A stretch of DNA of 13,678 bases, from positions 1 through 13,678 of the forward strand of contig DATKDF010000177.1 in NCBI GenBank assembly GCA_035512795.1. Direction: 5' to 3'. This DNA comes from DATKDF01 sp035512795 (GTDB lineage: Bacteria; Acidobacteriota; Vicinamibacteria; Vicinamibacterales; SCN-69-37). The notes below the pieces were generated by a model. It was given only the letters and a program-made list of their open reading frames with translations, was not told the origin of the DNA and ran no database searches. Below, one piece after another: positions 1-6,937 of the stretch. How positions within the stretch are numbered: the stretch's first letter is position 1; each line of letters starts with the position of its first letter. The position numbers were made by a program, and so were the translations under genes.

Positions 1-27
1 ATCTGGCGGAACTGAGAACAGCACGGT

Positions 28-35
28 AAGGAGAG
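28..35 (+). promoter_or_regulatory. Shine-Dalgarno for the 40-525 gene
   Basis: The sequence AAGGAGAG lies four bases before the ATG at 40, with its GGAG core six bases before it. It is the strongest ribosome-binding site in the window and fixes the start of the first gene. Bases 1-27 before it hold nothing else that I can recognise. Confidence 0.7.
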
Positions 36-39
36 ACCG

Positions 40-525
40 ATGACTACCGGTCAGAAGATCACCCTGGGTGGAGCGACGATCCTGTTGCTGGGTGCCCTGT
101 ACTACGTTCTGGATGATCACGAAGAGCGGCCCCCGATCGTCGTTGAGGATGGATCGGTCACGCTGACGGCACAGAAGGGGCGTTCACAGTGGCGCCAGCA
201 CGGCGCCGATCGCCGGTACGAGCAGCATCATCCCGGGGGTCGCGACGTCGACGGGTTCTCCGCCGAGTCGGGTGGGTGCACCGTGTCGGGAGACTCAATC
301 GTGATCACGTTGTCCGACGGAAGCACCATCACCGTCTCGATGCACCGGTCCTTCCCGTGGATCAAGGACCACACTGACGTCACAGTTCCCGACGGCGTTG
401 CGACCACCATCGAGAACCTGGTTCGCCTTCGCGTGTCAGTCGATGCCACGCCGCGTTCGTTTGCGTCGGGCAGCACGAGCTGCGACGTGGTTGGAGAGCG
501 AATCGACATTGTGCAGTTGCACTGA
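40..525 (+). CDS. small membrane-anchored protein of unknown function
   Basis: This 161-residue protein is not one I recognise. What can be seen is an N-terminal hydrophobic segment at about residues 7-24, flanked by a short basic start and an acidic stretch (DDHEE). This makes it either a single-pass anchored protein or a protein with an uncleaved signal. The remaining ~135 residues are polar and beta-rich (residues 81-101 and 112-135 alternate hydrophobic and polar positions). Two cysteines, C80 and C148, could form a disulfide if the domain is periplasmic. Residues 45-70 are unusually rich in Q, R and H compared with the rest. The start is supported by a strong Shine-Dalgarno. The gene ends at a TGA that directly abuts the stop codon of the converging amidohydrolase gene. 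Upstream context is outside the window, so operon membership is unknown. Confidence 0.6.
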   Translation: MTTGQKITLGGATILLLGALYYVLDDHEERPPIVVEDGSVTLTAQKGRSQWRQHGADRRYEQHHPGGRDVDGFSAESGGCTVSGDSIVITLSDGSTITVSMHRSFPWIKDHTDVTVPDGVATTIENLVRLRVSVDATPRSFASGSTSCDVVGERIDIVQLH

Positions 526-2205
526 TCACTCGCGCCGATACACCACTCTCCCCTCGAACACCGTCATCAGCACGCGCGCGTCGCTGATGGCGGTGGGCGG
601 GATCTCGAAGAGGTTCCGGTCGAGCACGATCAGGTCGGCCGACTTGCCTGGCGTGATCGAGCCGGTGACCTCTTCGAGATCGCCCGCCATCGCACCACCC
701 GTCGTGTAGAGCCGGATCATCGTCTCGAGATCGACCCGCTCGTCGGGCAGCCAGGCGTCGCCCGCGGCGGCATCGGGATCGCGGCGCGTGACGCCCACCT
801 CGATCGCCGGCAGCGGATCCATCGTCGTCACCGACCAGTCGCTGCCGGCTGACACGATCGCGCCGGTCGCCACGACCGAACGGATCGGATAGAGCCAGCG
901 CGAGCGTGCCGGCCCCAGACGCGGCTCGGTCAGCTGTGTGATGTACGTGTCGGCGTACGCCCACAGCGGCTGGAAGCTGGCCACCGCGCCGAGCGACGCG
1001 AATCGCGGGATGTCAGCCGGATCGAACAACTGAATGTGCGCGAGGACATGCCGCGGCCCGGCGCCACCATCCTGCGCACGGGCCGCTTCCAGCGCATCGA
1101 GCGAGACCTGAATCGCCCGGTCGCCGATCGCGTGCAGGTGCACCTTGAAGCCGGCCGCGTCGAGCGCACGGACGGTCGCGGTCAGCACCTCCGGCGGCCA
1201 TCGCAGCTCGCCCTGGAACGTCGGGCGATCGACGTACGGCTCGAGCAGCGCGGCCGTGCCGCCCTCGATGACACCGTCGACGAAGAGCTTCGCGGCCACT
1301 GGCTGCACGAGCCGGCCCCGATGACGCTCGCGAAGCGCGACCAGATCCGCGACCTGATCGGCGCCGCGTGCCGCATCGGTCGACAACGCGACGATGACCC
1401 TGGCGGTGAGGCCACCCGCGTCCTCAACGGCCCGGTACGCGCGCAGGCTCCGCTCGCCGGCGTTGGCCTCGTGCAGCGTGGTGATTCCGAACGACGCGGC
1501 CATGGCCAACGCGCGTTCGAGGCCGGCGCGCATCTGGGCGTCGGCATGCTCGGGCATCTGCCGCGTGACAAGGCCCATCGCGGCCTCGCGCAAGGTGCCC
1601 TGCGCCTCGCCGTCGGCGCGCCGCACGATGAGGCCGTCCGGCGGCGGATTCGGCGTGTCGCGTGTCACGCCGGCGACTTCGAGCGCGCGGCTGTTCGCCC
1701 AGCCGGTGTGCCCGTCGGCCGACGAGAGAAACGCCGGCCGATCGGGCGCCAGCCGATCGAGCAGGTCGCGCGGCGGCGCGCCGTCGGCGAAGAGCGTCAA
1801 CTGGAATCCCCCGCCGCGCAGCCACGCCGCGTCCGGCTCGCGCGCGACGCACGCCGCGATGATCCGCTCGAGGTCGGCCAGCGTCCCTGCGGGATTCAGA
1901 TCGCATTCGCCCAGCTCGATGCCGCCCGACACCGGGTGGACGTGCGTGTCGTGAAACCCGGGCAGCAACAGGCGGCCGGCCAGGTCGACGACCTCGGTGG
2001 CCGGGCCGACCAGCCTGGCCGCCTCGGCCGCGGTGCCCACGTGGACGATGCGGCCGTCGCGCACGGCGACCGCCTCGGCGGTGGGCCGGGCCGGCTCCAT
2101 CGTCCGGATCGCCCCGCCGCGGAACACGAGGTCGGCCGGGGCGGGCGACCCGCCGCCGCAAGCGGCGGCGACCACGACGACGACGAGCGCGCTGCGACGC
2201 ATCAC
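526..2205 (-). CDS. amidohydrolase-3 family (YtcJ-like) metal-dependent hydrolase, lipoprotein
   Basis: This is a metal-dependent hydrolase of the amidohydrolase-3 group, which includes YtcJ and N-substituted formamide deformylase; it is expected to cleave an amide or formyl C-N bond, substrate unknown. The N-terminus is a lipoprotein signal (VVVVVAAAC, lipobox Cys16, then Gly). The family beta-domain follows at residues 25-80, then the metal motif HDTHVH (H88, H90), the KLFVDG strand containing K306, HLHAIGD (H356, H358), H390, SAGSDW (D456) and the closing PGKSADLIVLD at 519-529. Full length at about 559 residues. The outermost start is a GTG at 2205. The GGGAGG at 2209-2214 is better spaced (6 nt) for the ATG at 2202, so the true start may be one codon later. 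It overlaps the end of the D-aminoacylase-like gene and is the last gene of a three-gene operon. Glycine after the lipobox Cys is compatible with an outer-membrane destination. Confidence 0.9.
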   Translation of the reverse strand: MMRRSALVVVVVAAACGGGSPAPADLVFRGGAIRTMEPARPTAEAVAVRDGRIVHVGTAAEAARLVGPATEVVDLAGRLLLPGFHDTHVHPVSGGIELGECDLNPAGTLADLERIIAACVAREPDAAWLRGGGFQLTLFADGAPPRDLLDRLAPDRPAFLSSADGHTGWANSRALEVAGVTRDTPNPPPDGLIVRRADGEAQGTLREAAMGLVTRQMPEHADAQMRAGLERALAMAASFGITTLHEANAGERSLRAYRAVEDAGGLTARVIVALSTDAARGADQVADLVALRERHRGRLVQPVAAKLFVDGVIEGGTAALLEPYVDRPTFQGELRWPPEVLTATVRALDAAGFKVHLHAIGDRAIQVSLDALEAARAQDGGAGPRHVLAHIQLFDPADIPRFASLGAVASFQPLWAYADTYITQLTEPRLGPARSRWLYPIRSVVATGAIVSAGSDWSVTTMDPLPAIEVGVTRRDPDAAAGDAWLPDERVDLETMIRLYTTGGAMAGDLEEVTGSITPGKSADLIVLDRNLFEIPPTAISDARVLMTVFEGRVVYRRE

Positions 2206-3722
2206 TGCCCTCCCGCCCGCCGCAGCGCGAGGCCCGGCCGGGCGCCGGTCACGCGTCCCTCGGCAAAGACCACATCGCCGTTAACCCACACCGTGTCGAT
2301 GCCCACCGACATCGCCTGCGGCTCGGCCGTCGTCGCCCGGTCGATGACCGTCACCGGGTCGAACAGCACGAGGTCGGCGGCCTGGCCGGGCGCGATCGTC
2401 CCCCGCCCGGTGAGGCCGACATTGGCAGCGGCGAGCGACGTCATGCGCCGGACGGCCTCCTCGAGCGTCAGGACCTGGCGCTCGCGCACGTAGCGGCCGA
2501 GCACGCGGGGGAACGCGCCAAAACCACGCGGGTGCGCGCCCCGGAGCGCGCCGTCGCTGCAGACGTTGGCGAACGGCCACGCGAGGAGCCGCTCGACGTC
2601 GCCCTCGTCCATCGACGTCGCGACGATGCCCGGCCCGCGGCCGTCGGTCTCGCGGATGAGGTCCATCATCGCCTGCGCCGGATCGACGCGCCGCTCCGCG
2701 GCGATGTCGGCGAGCGTCCGGCCGTCGTACGCCGGGTTGGGGGCGAAGCTGGCGACGAGCAGATCGGGGGGCGTCACGAGTTCGCGAAGCGCGAACTCGG
2801 CCGCGGCGCGATCGGTGAAGTCGCGTGCCGGAAAGAGCACGGTCATGCCCGATTGCCAGTAGGTGTACGGGTAGACATCGGCCGTGACGTCGACGCCGGC
2901 CGCGCGCGCCTCGTCGAGCACGGCAATCAGCCGGTCGGCCTGGCCCCAGAGACTCTTCATCGCCAGCTTGACGTGCGACAGCTGCACCGGGATGCCGGCC
3001 GCCCGGCCGACCGCGATGACTTCGTCGACCGCATCCCAGAGGGCGCGATCTTCGCTGCGGATGTGGCTGATGTACCGGCCGCCGAACGGCGCCACCGCCC
3101 GCGCGAGCGTCACGACTTCATCCGGCGTCGAGTAAATGCCCGGGTCGTACTCGAGGCCGGTCGACAACCCGAGCGCCCCGTCTCGCATGCCGGCCTCGAC
3201 GAGCGCCTGCATGCGCGCGACCTCGCCGGCCGTGGCGGCGCGCCGGAAGTCGTCGCCCATCACGTCGCGGCGCACCGAGCCGTGACCGATGTAGGTCGCG
3301 ACGTTCACCGCGGGCCGGTGGGCGTCGACCTCGGCCAGCAGGTCTGCGACCGGCCTCGACGACCCGTCCTGTCCGACGACGATGGTGCCAATCCCCTGGC
3401 TGACGGCGGCCAGGGCCCCGGGCTCGTCGGTCAGGCCGCGGTCGTGGTGGCTATGCGTATCAATGAACGCCGGTGCCAGCACGAGCCCGCGCGCGTCGAC
3501 GAGGCGCTCGCCCGCGGCTGGCTCGAGCGTCCCGACGCCGACGATCCGCCCGCCAGCCACGCGCACATCGGCCGCCCGTCCCGGCGCCCCTGTGCCGTCG
3601 ACGACGATCGCGTTCCGGATGACGACCGCGCCGGCAGCCGGCGGGGCCTCGCGGGAACCACAGGCCGGGACAAGCATCGCGCCCATCGACGAGACCAGAC
3701 AGACGATCCACAGGCGGCGCAT
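2202..3722 (-). CDS. N-acyl-D-amino-acid deacylase (D-aminoacylase)-like lipoprotein
   Basis: This 506-residue amidohydrolase resembles D-aminoacylases, which remove the acyl group from N-acyl-D-amino acids. A lipoprotein signal ends at VPAC (Cys21). Visible family landmarks are the FIDTHSHHD metal motif (H90, H92), GHGSVR at 146-151, GLSTGLEYDPG at 185-195, YISHIRSE (H220), QLSHVK (H250), CSDG with D390 followed by HPRG, and the C-terminal GTIAPGQAADLVLFDP. In characterised D-aminoacylases a metal-bridging cysteine sits in a VVGNCG-type motif; here the aligned segment reads VVGQDG, placing Asp119 at that position. GAGGAG at 3729-3734 lies six bases before the ATG and overlaps the stop of the preceding DUF481 gene, so translation is probably coupled. 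The gene ends inside the start region of the second amidohydrolase. The exact substrate is uncertain; prolidase- or dipeptidase-like activity in the same superfamily is possible. Confidence 0.87.
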   Translation of the reverse strand: MRRLWIVCLVSSMGAMLVPACGSREAPPAAGAVVIRNAIVVDGTGAPGRAADVRVAGGRIVGVGTLEPAAGERLVDARGLVLAPAFIDTHSHHDRGLTDEPGALAAVSQGIGTIVVGQDGSSRPVADLLAEVDAHRPAVNVATYIGHGSVRRDVMGDDFRRAATAGEVARMQALVEAGMRDGALGLSTGLEYDPGIYSTPDEVVTLARAVAPFGGRYISHIRSEDRALWDAVDEVIAVGRAAGIPVQLSHVKLAMKSLWGQADRLIAVLDEARAAGVDVTADVYPYTYWQSGMTVLFPARDFTDRAAAEFALRELVTPPDLLVASFAPNPAYDGRTLADIAAERRVDPAQAMMDLIRETDGRGPGIVATSMDEGDVERLLAWPFANVCSDGALRGAHPRGFGAFPRVLGRYVRERQVLTLEEAVRRMTSLAAANVGLTGRGTIAPGQAADLVLFDPVTVIDRATTAEPQAMSVGIDTVWVNGDVVFAEGRVTGARPGLALRRAGGQ

Positions 3723-3728
3723 GCGAAG

Positions 3729-3734
3729 CTCCTC
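3729..3734 (-). promoter_or_regulatory. Shine-Dalgarno overlapping the upstream stop codon
   Basis: GAGGAG on the minus strand starts within the TGA of the DUF481 gene and lies six bases before the ATG of the D-aminoacylase-like gene. This supports that start and translational coupling of the two genes. Confidence 0.65.
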
Positions 3735-4485
3735 AGTACTTGAAGACGACCGACACGACCACCGACACGTCGTTCTTGAGCACGGTCGGATCCTGCTGCC
3801 GGCTGCGGTACGTGTCCACGAGTTCCAGCTTCAACTGCGTGCGGGTGGTGACCGTCGCCGCCAGGCCCAGGTTGAGCGCGTAGAGGCTGTCACCGAAGTC
3901 GTGCACCTTCCAGAGGGCCGACAGGCTCTGGGTGAACTGGGCGGTGTCCGACAACTGGCGCTTGATCTGCTGACCGGCCACGAGCGCGCCGTCGAACGTG
4001 ACGCCGAAGTTGCGGTTCCGCTCCCACACGCTGCCGAGGCCGACGCTGACGCCGACCTCGGTGGCGTCGGCGACCACGACCAGGTGCGAGACGCCGGCCG
4101 AGGGCGCCACGAAGTAATCGATTTCCTTGAAGCGGTCGCGCAGGTACTGCGTCTGCGCGAAGAGCGACGTCCGGTCGCCGAACCGGCGATCGACTCGGGC
4201 TTCGAGCCCGAAGCGGCTCGTCGTCAGCTCGCCCTCGGTCGACCCACGGAGCATCAGCCCCTTCGACTGGAAGACAATCGGCGACTCGGCCATCCGGCGT
4301 CGCAGTTCGTACGAGAGGTTCGCGGTCGACGAGTCGCGGTTGCCCTGCGTCAGCGCAATCCCGATCCCGAGCGAACCGCTCCACGCCGGATCGACGGCGG
4401 GCGGCTCAGCCTGGGCCCGCGCGAGCGCGGGCGTGACGAACACAACGATCAATGCAGAGAGGACCGACCGGACGAGACGCGGCAT
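3733..4485 (-). CDS. DUF481 family outer-membrane beta-barrel protein
   Basis: This 250-residue protein belongs to the DUF481 (YdiY-like) family of outer-membrane proteins. A Sec signal peptide spans residues 1 to about 24-26 (hydrophobic LSALIVVFV, then ALARAQA with AxA cleavage options). The mature part opens with the family signature GIGIALTQGNRDSST (39-53). It continues as alternating beta strands and ends in NDVSVVVSVVFKY, an amphipathic strand with a terminal aromatic residue as expected for a barrel inserted by the BAM machinery. The family function is not established. It is first in the operon with two lipoprotein amidohydrolases, 10 bp upstream of the first of them, so a role in delivering or retaining their substrate at the outer membrane is possible but is inference. 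No clear Shine-Dalgarno precedes the ATG at 4485. Confidence 0.85.
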   Translation of the reverse strand: MPRLVRSVLSALIVVFVTPALARAQAEPPAVDPAWSGSLGIGIALTQGNRDSSTANLSYELRRRMAESPIVFQSKGLMLRGSTEGELTTSRFGLEARVDRRFGDRTSLFAQTQYLRDRFKEIDYFVAPSAGVSHLVVVADATEVGVSVGLGSVWERNRNFGVTFDGALVAGQQIKRQLSDTAQFTQSLSALWKVHDFGDSLYALNLGLAATVTTRTQLKLELVDTYRSRQQDPTVLKNDVSVVVSVVFKY

Positions 4486-4526
4486 GACCGTGTCAGTCTG
4501 TCACGGCCGCGCGGTCGAGCGCGCAA

Positions 4527-6662
4527 TCAGGCCACCGATTCGGCGGCCACACGTGCGCGGCGTGCCCGCGCCGCGCGCAGGAACTTCTCGAGGGCCGGCA
4601 CCGACGAGCGCCGTGCCGGGCGGGACGTCGGCATCGGGATCACGCCCGACCGACGAAGCCGGATGTCGCGAGCTGAGATCGTCCACTCGGTCATCGCGTC
4701 ATTCCACACCGGATCGGCCACCGGCGCGGGCAGGTCGGGCAGATCGGCGACGTCACGTCCGCCGTCTGACAGGTCGAAGGCGCGCGCCGGCTCGACGGCT
4801 GAGGCCGTGAGCGCCGCAAACGCCGTGTCCGTGCCCTCGATCCCGGCGGCGAACAGCTCGGCGGCATCGTCCATGGCCGCCAGTTCGGCCTCGAACGAAG
4901 CCGGCGACGCCACGGGGGCCGCGGCGGCGTACCACTCCGGCACGGCGGCCTCGGCGGCAAACGCAGGCATCTCGACTTCGGCCACCTCGGCAGGCGGCGC
5001 GTCGTCGACCAGCTCGGTCACCGATTCAGCTTCGGCCTGGGGCACCGCCTTGGAGACGAGCGCCGGCATCTCGACAGAGACGTGCTCCTCGACGATGGCT
5101 TCTGAGCGCTCGGGCTCGGGCAGGAACCCGGGCTCGATCGCTTCAACCGGCTCGAGATCGACCGGTTCGAGATCGACCTCGGTGACGACCGGTTCGAGGT
5201 CGACCGGCTCGGCCAGCGATTCAGCCTGGGGCACAGCGACCGAGAGGAGCGCCGGCATCTCGACGGTGACGTTCTCCTCGACGATGGCCTCGGACAGCTC
5301 GGGCTCGGGGAGAAACCCGGGCTCGACCGCCTCGACCGCCTCGACCGGCTCGAAGCCGACCGGTTCGAGGTCGATCGGTTCGCCGACGGCCGGCTCCTCA
5401 GCGGCGAGGGGCTCGACCGCCACAGGTTCGATCGGCGCCGCGAAAACCGGCGCCGCGAAATCTTCGACCGACAGCTCACCGCCGAACGGATCGTCCTCGA
5501 TCGTCTCGGAGACGGCGCTGGCGGCCACATGGTGTTCGGGCTCGACGGTCTGGATGAACGCGTCGGCGCTGAAGTCGAAACTCTCGGTCTCGGAGTACCC
5601 GCTCATCGCGACCGGCGCCAGGTCGGCGGCGGCCTCGACGACCAGGTCGGAGACGACCGGTGGCGCGAAGTCGTAGGCCACAGCCGGCGCCGCCGACTCG
5701 GCGACGAACGCCTCGGCGGCCTCGTCAGCAAAAAGGGTCTCCGGCAGTTCCAGGACCGGCTGGTCGGCCAGGGCGGCAAACGCCGGTTCGCCGAGGTCTT
5801 CTGCCACGAGGGCCGGCATCTCGACGACCACGTCGGCAATGCCGGACTCGCGCTCGGGCTCAGCCTCGTCGGTCGCGACGGCCTCGACCGTCGCCGGCTC
5901 GACCGCGGCGATGTCGGCGACGTCCTCGACAAGGACCGGTTCGGCAACGACTGGCTCGGCGAAGATCGGCTCGACAATCGCCGGCTCGGTAACCACCGGC
6001 TCGACGACCACCGGCTCGACGACCACCGGCTCGATGACCACCGGCGAAACGTCGTCGCGCAGGAGCGATGCAGCCGGTGCCGCGTCGTCGGTCGCGACCG
6101 ACCGGGCCGATTCGGCCTGAGCCGGCGCCGTCGACGTGCCGAACAGCACGCTCGCCGGCACCCAGTTCGGCCGCGGCGCCGCCTCGGCGACGATGAACGG
6201 CGTCTCGACGGTCGCCTCCGCGGAAGCCGCGGGTGCCGCCTCGACTTCGGACACCGCCGCGACGAGGGCGGGCCTCAGGAAAATCGCGCCGGTCGCCGGC
6301 CGATCGACCACCGGCTCGTCGTCTGGCTCGTCGTCAAACGACTCAATCGGCGGAATGTGATTCGCTCTGATGGCGGCCGGAGTCTCGACCGCTTCCATCG
6401 CCGCCTGAACGGCAACCGGCACGCCGTCAATCGGTGCGGCGTCGGCCACCGGCGCGGTCGAGGCCTCGGGCGTCATCTCCTGCTGCATCTGCCGCCAGTA
6501 CTGCACCAGCATCAGGCGCTGCTCGCCGACCCGACCCGCTTTCGGCCAGGGCTCGGCATCGGGCAGCAGGTTGAAGAAGATGGGGACGCTCGGGGCGCCA
6601 GCCTGACCCGGAGTCAGACGACGGCGAAGACCGCTCACGGCAGCCGTCGCGCGTCGGCGCAT
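4527..6662 (-). CDS. 711-aa acidic repeat-rich, probably disordered protein of unknown function
   Basis: I do not recognise this protein. A basic N-terminus (RRR at 2-4, RRR at 13-15) leads into a short aromatic segment (IFFNLLPDAEPWPKAG, then LMLVQYWRQMQQ to about residue 61). A long acidic region dominated by E, V, P, A and D follows. It contains eight consecutive Pro-x-x-x-Glu pentads (207-246), four V-E-M-P-A motifs with Met at 282, 469, 532 and 565, and a 63-residue tandem duplication around the second and third of these. The last ~50 residues turn strongly basic (RDIRLRRS, RPARRSS, RAARARRARV). The composition suggests an intrinsically disordered linker or scaffold with charged ends. 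The start at 6662 is preferred because the reading frame continues upstream without a better start and would otherwise run across the divergent gene; only a weak AGGA precedes it. The stop lies 41 bp before the DUF481 gene on the same strand. It has no signal peptide, so it is probably cytoplasmic. Confidence 0.7.
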   Translation of the reverse strand: MRRRATAAVSGLRRRLTPGQAGAPSVPIFFNLLPDAEPWPKAGRVGEQRLMLVQYWRQMQQEMTPEASTAPVADAAPIDGVPVAVQAAMEAVETPAAIRANHIPPIESFDDEPDDEPVVDRPATGAIFLRPALVAAVSEVEAAPAASAEATVETPFIVAEAAPRPNWVPASVLFGTSTAPAQAESARSVATDDAAPAASLLRDDVSPVVIEPVVVEPVVVEPVVTEPAIVEPIFAEPVVAEPVLVEDVADIAAVEPATVEAVATDEAEPERESGIADVVVEMPALVAEDLGEPAFAALADQPVLELPETLFADEAAEAFVAESAAPAVAYDFAPPVVSDLVVEAAADLAPVAMSGYSETESFDFSADAFIQTVEPEHHVAASAVSETIEDDPFGGELSVEDFAAPVFAAPIEPVAVEPLAAEEPAVGEPIDLEPVGFEPVEAVEAVEPGFLPEPELSEAIVEENVTVEMPALLSVAVPQAESLAEPVDLEPVVTEVDLEPVDLEPVEAIEPGFLPEPERSEAIVEEHVSVEMPALVSKAVPQAEAESVTELVDDAPPAEVAEVEMPAFAAEAAVPEWYAAAAPVASPASFEAELAAMDDAAELFAAGIEGTDTAFAALTASAVEPARAFDLSDGGRDVADLPDLPAPVADPVWNDAMTEWTISARDIRLRRSGVIPMPTSRPARRSSVPALEKFLRAARARRARVAAESVA
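5023..5370 (-). repeat. 63-codon imperfect tandem duplication inside the 711-aa protein
   Basis: The segment near 5034-5170 (cross-matching GCCGGCATCTCGAC at 5062) recurs near 5221-5360 (same string at 5251), an exact offset of 189 bp, or 63 codons. The encoded units share EPGFLPEPE, SEAIVEE, VEMPAL and AVPQAE. They differ at scattered positions, consistent with an older in-frame duplication. Confidence 0.75.
5925..6044 (-). repeat. eight tandem 15-bp units encoding P-x-x-x-E pentads
   Basis: Eight contiguous 15-base units encode PVVIE, PVVVE, PVVVE, PVVTE, PAIVE, PIFAE, PVVAE and PVLVE. The central units around 5998-6040 are nearly identical at the DNA level, while the outer ones have diverged. 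Such an array can gain or lose units by slippage without changing frame. Confidence 0.85.
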
Positions 6663-6728
6663 CGAATCAGTGAATCCTGGCTGTTGTTCTTCTTCTTCCC
6701 CCACGGTTGCGAAGACTCCCGCCGTCAG

Positions 6729-6747
6729 TCCGGTGTGAAGAACCGGA
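6729..6747. promoter_or_regulatory. inverted repeat in the divergent intergenic region
   Basis: TCCGGT at 6729-6734 and ACCGGA at 6742-6747 form a perfect 6-bp inverted repeat around a 7-base spacer. It lies about 70 bp upstream of the minus-strand 711-aa gene. It could be an operator, but a repeat this short can arise by chance in GC-rich DNA. Confidence 0.2.
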
Positions 6748-6861
6748 GACGTGACGGAAACCGGGTGCAAGGCAGGTACCACGCTCGAGGCCGCGGGCTG
6801 CTCAAAACACACGGAATTCGGCGCGAAGTACGCGATCTGAACGCCGGCCGGGCGACCACCT

Positions 6862-6882
6862 GTGCCAGGCGGCCCCTGGCAC
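6862..6882. promoter_or_regulatory. 8-bp-arm palindrome upstream of the HEAT-cyclophilin gene
   Basis: GTGCCAGG at 6862-6869 and CCTGGCAC at 6875-6882 are perfect inverted arms around the five bases CGGCC. The element sits about 40 bp upstream of the TACAAT box at 6924. No T-run follows on either strand, so a protein-binding site or dispersed repeat is more likely than an intrinsic terminator. The rest of 6663-6937 shows nothing I can name. Confidence 0.4.
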
Positions 6883-6923
6883 TTACGAGACCGTAATCGG
6901 CGCCAACAACCGTGGCGGGCAGC

Positions 6924-6929
6924 TACAAT
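6924..6929 (+). promoter_or_regulatory. -10-like box placing a near-leaderless transcript start
   Basis: TACAAT matches the sigma-70 -10 consensus at five of six positions. It ends eight bases before the ATG at 6938, so a start about seven bases downstream would leave a leader of 0-2 nt. No convincing -35 hexamer and no Shine-Dalgarno are visible, which fits a leaderless message but does not prove it. Confidence 0.4.
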
Positions 6930-6937
6930 GCACCGCC

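Noticed and set aside
1036..2493. 485-codon open frame on the plus strand over the amidohydrolases
   Set aside because: It is a shadow of the GC-rich amidohydrolase genes, whose metal-binding motifs are intact on the minus strand.
4486..4526. Terminator between the 711-aa gene and the DUF481 gene
   Set aside because: Only a 5-bp CCGTG/CACGG inverted repeat with a long loop and no T-run is present, which is too weak to call.
3382..5676. 764-codon open frame on the plus strand
   Set aside because: It crosses three minus-strand genes, is made of Ser/Thr/Gly low-complexity sequence mirrored from the repeats, and has no recognisable start or domain.
5925..6044. CRISPR-like array
   Set aside because: The 15-bp units are contiguous without spacers and are in-frame codons for PxxxE pentads.
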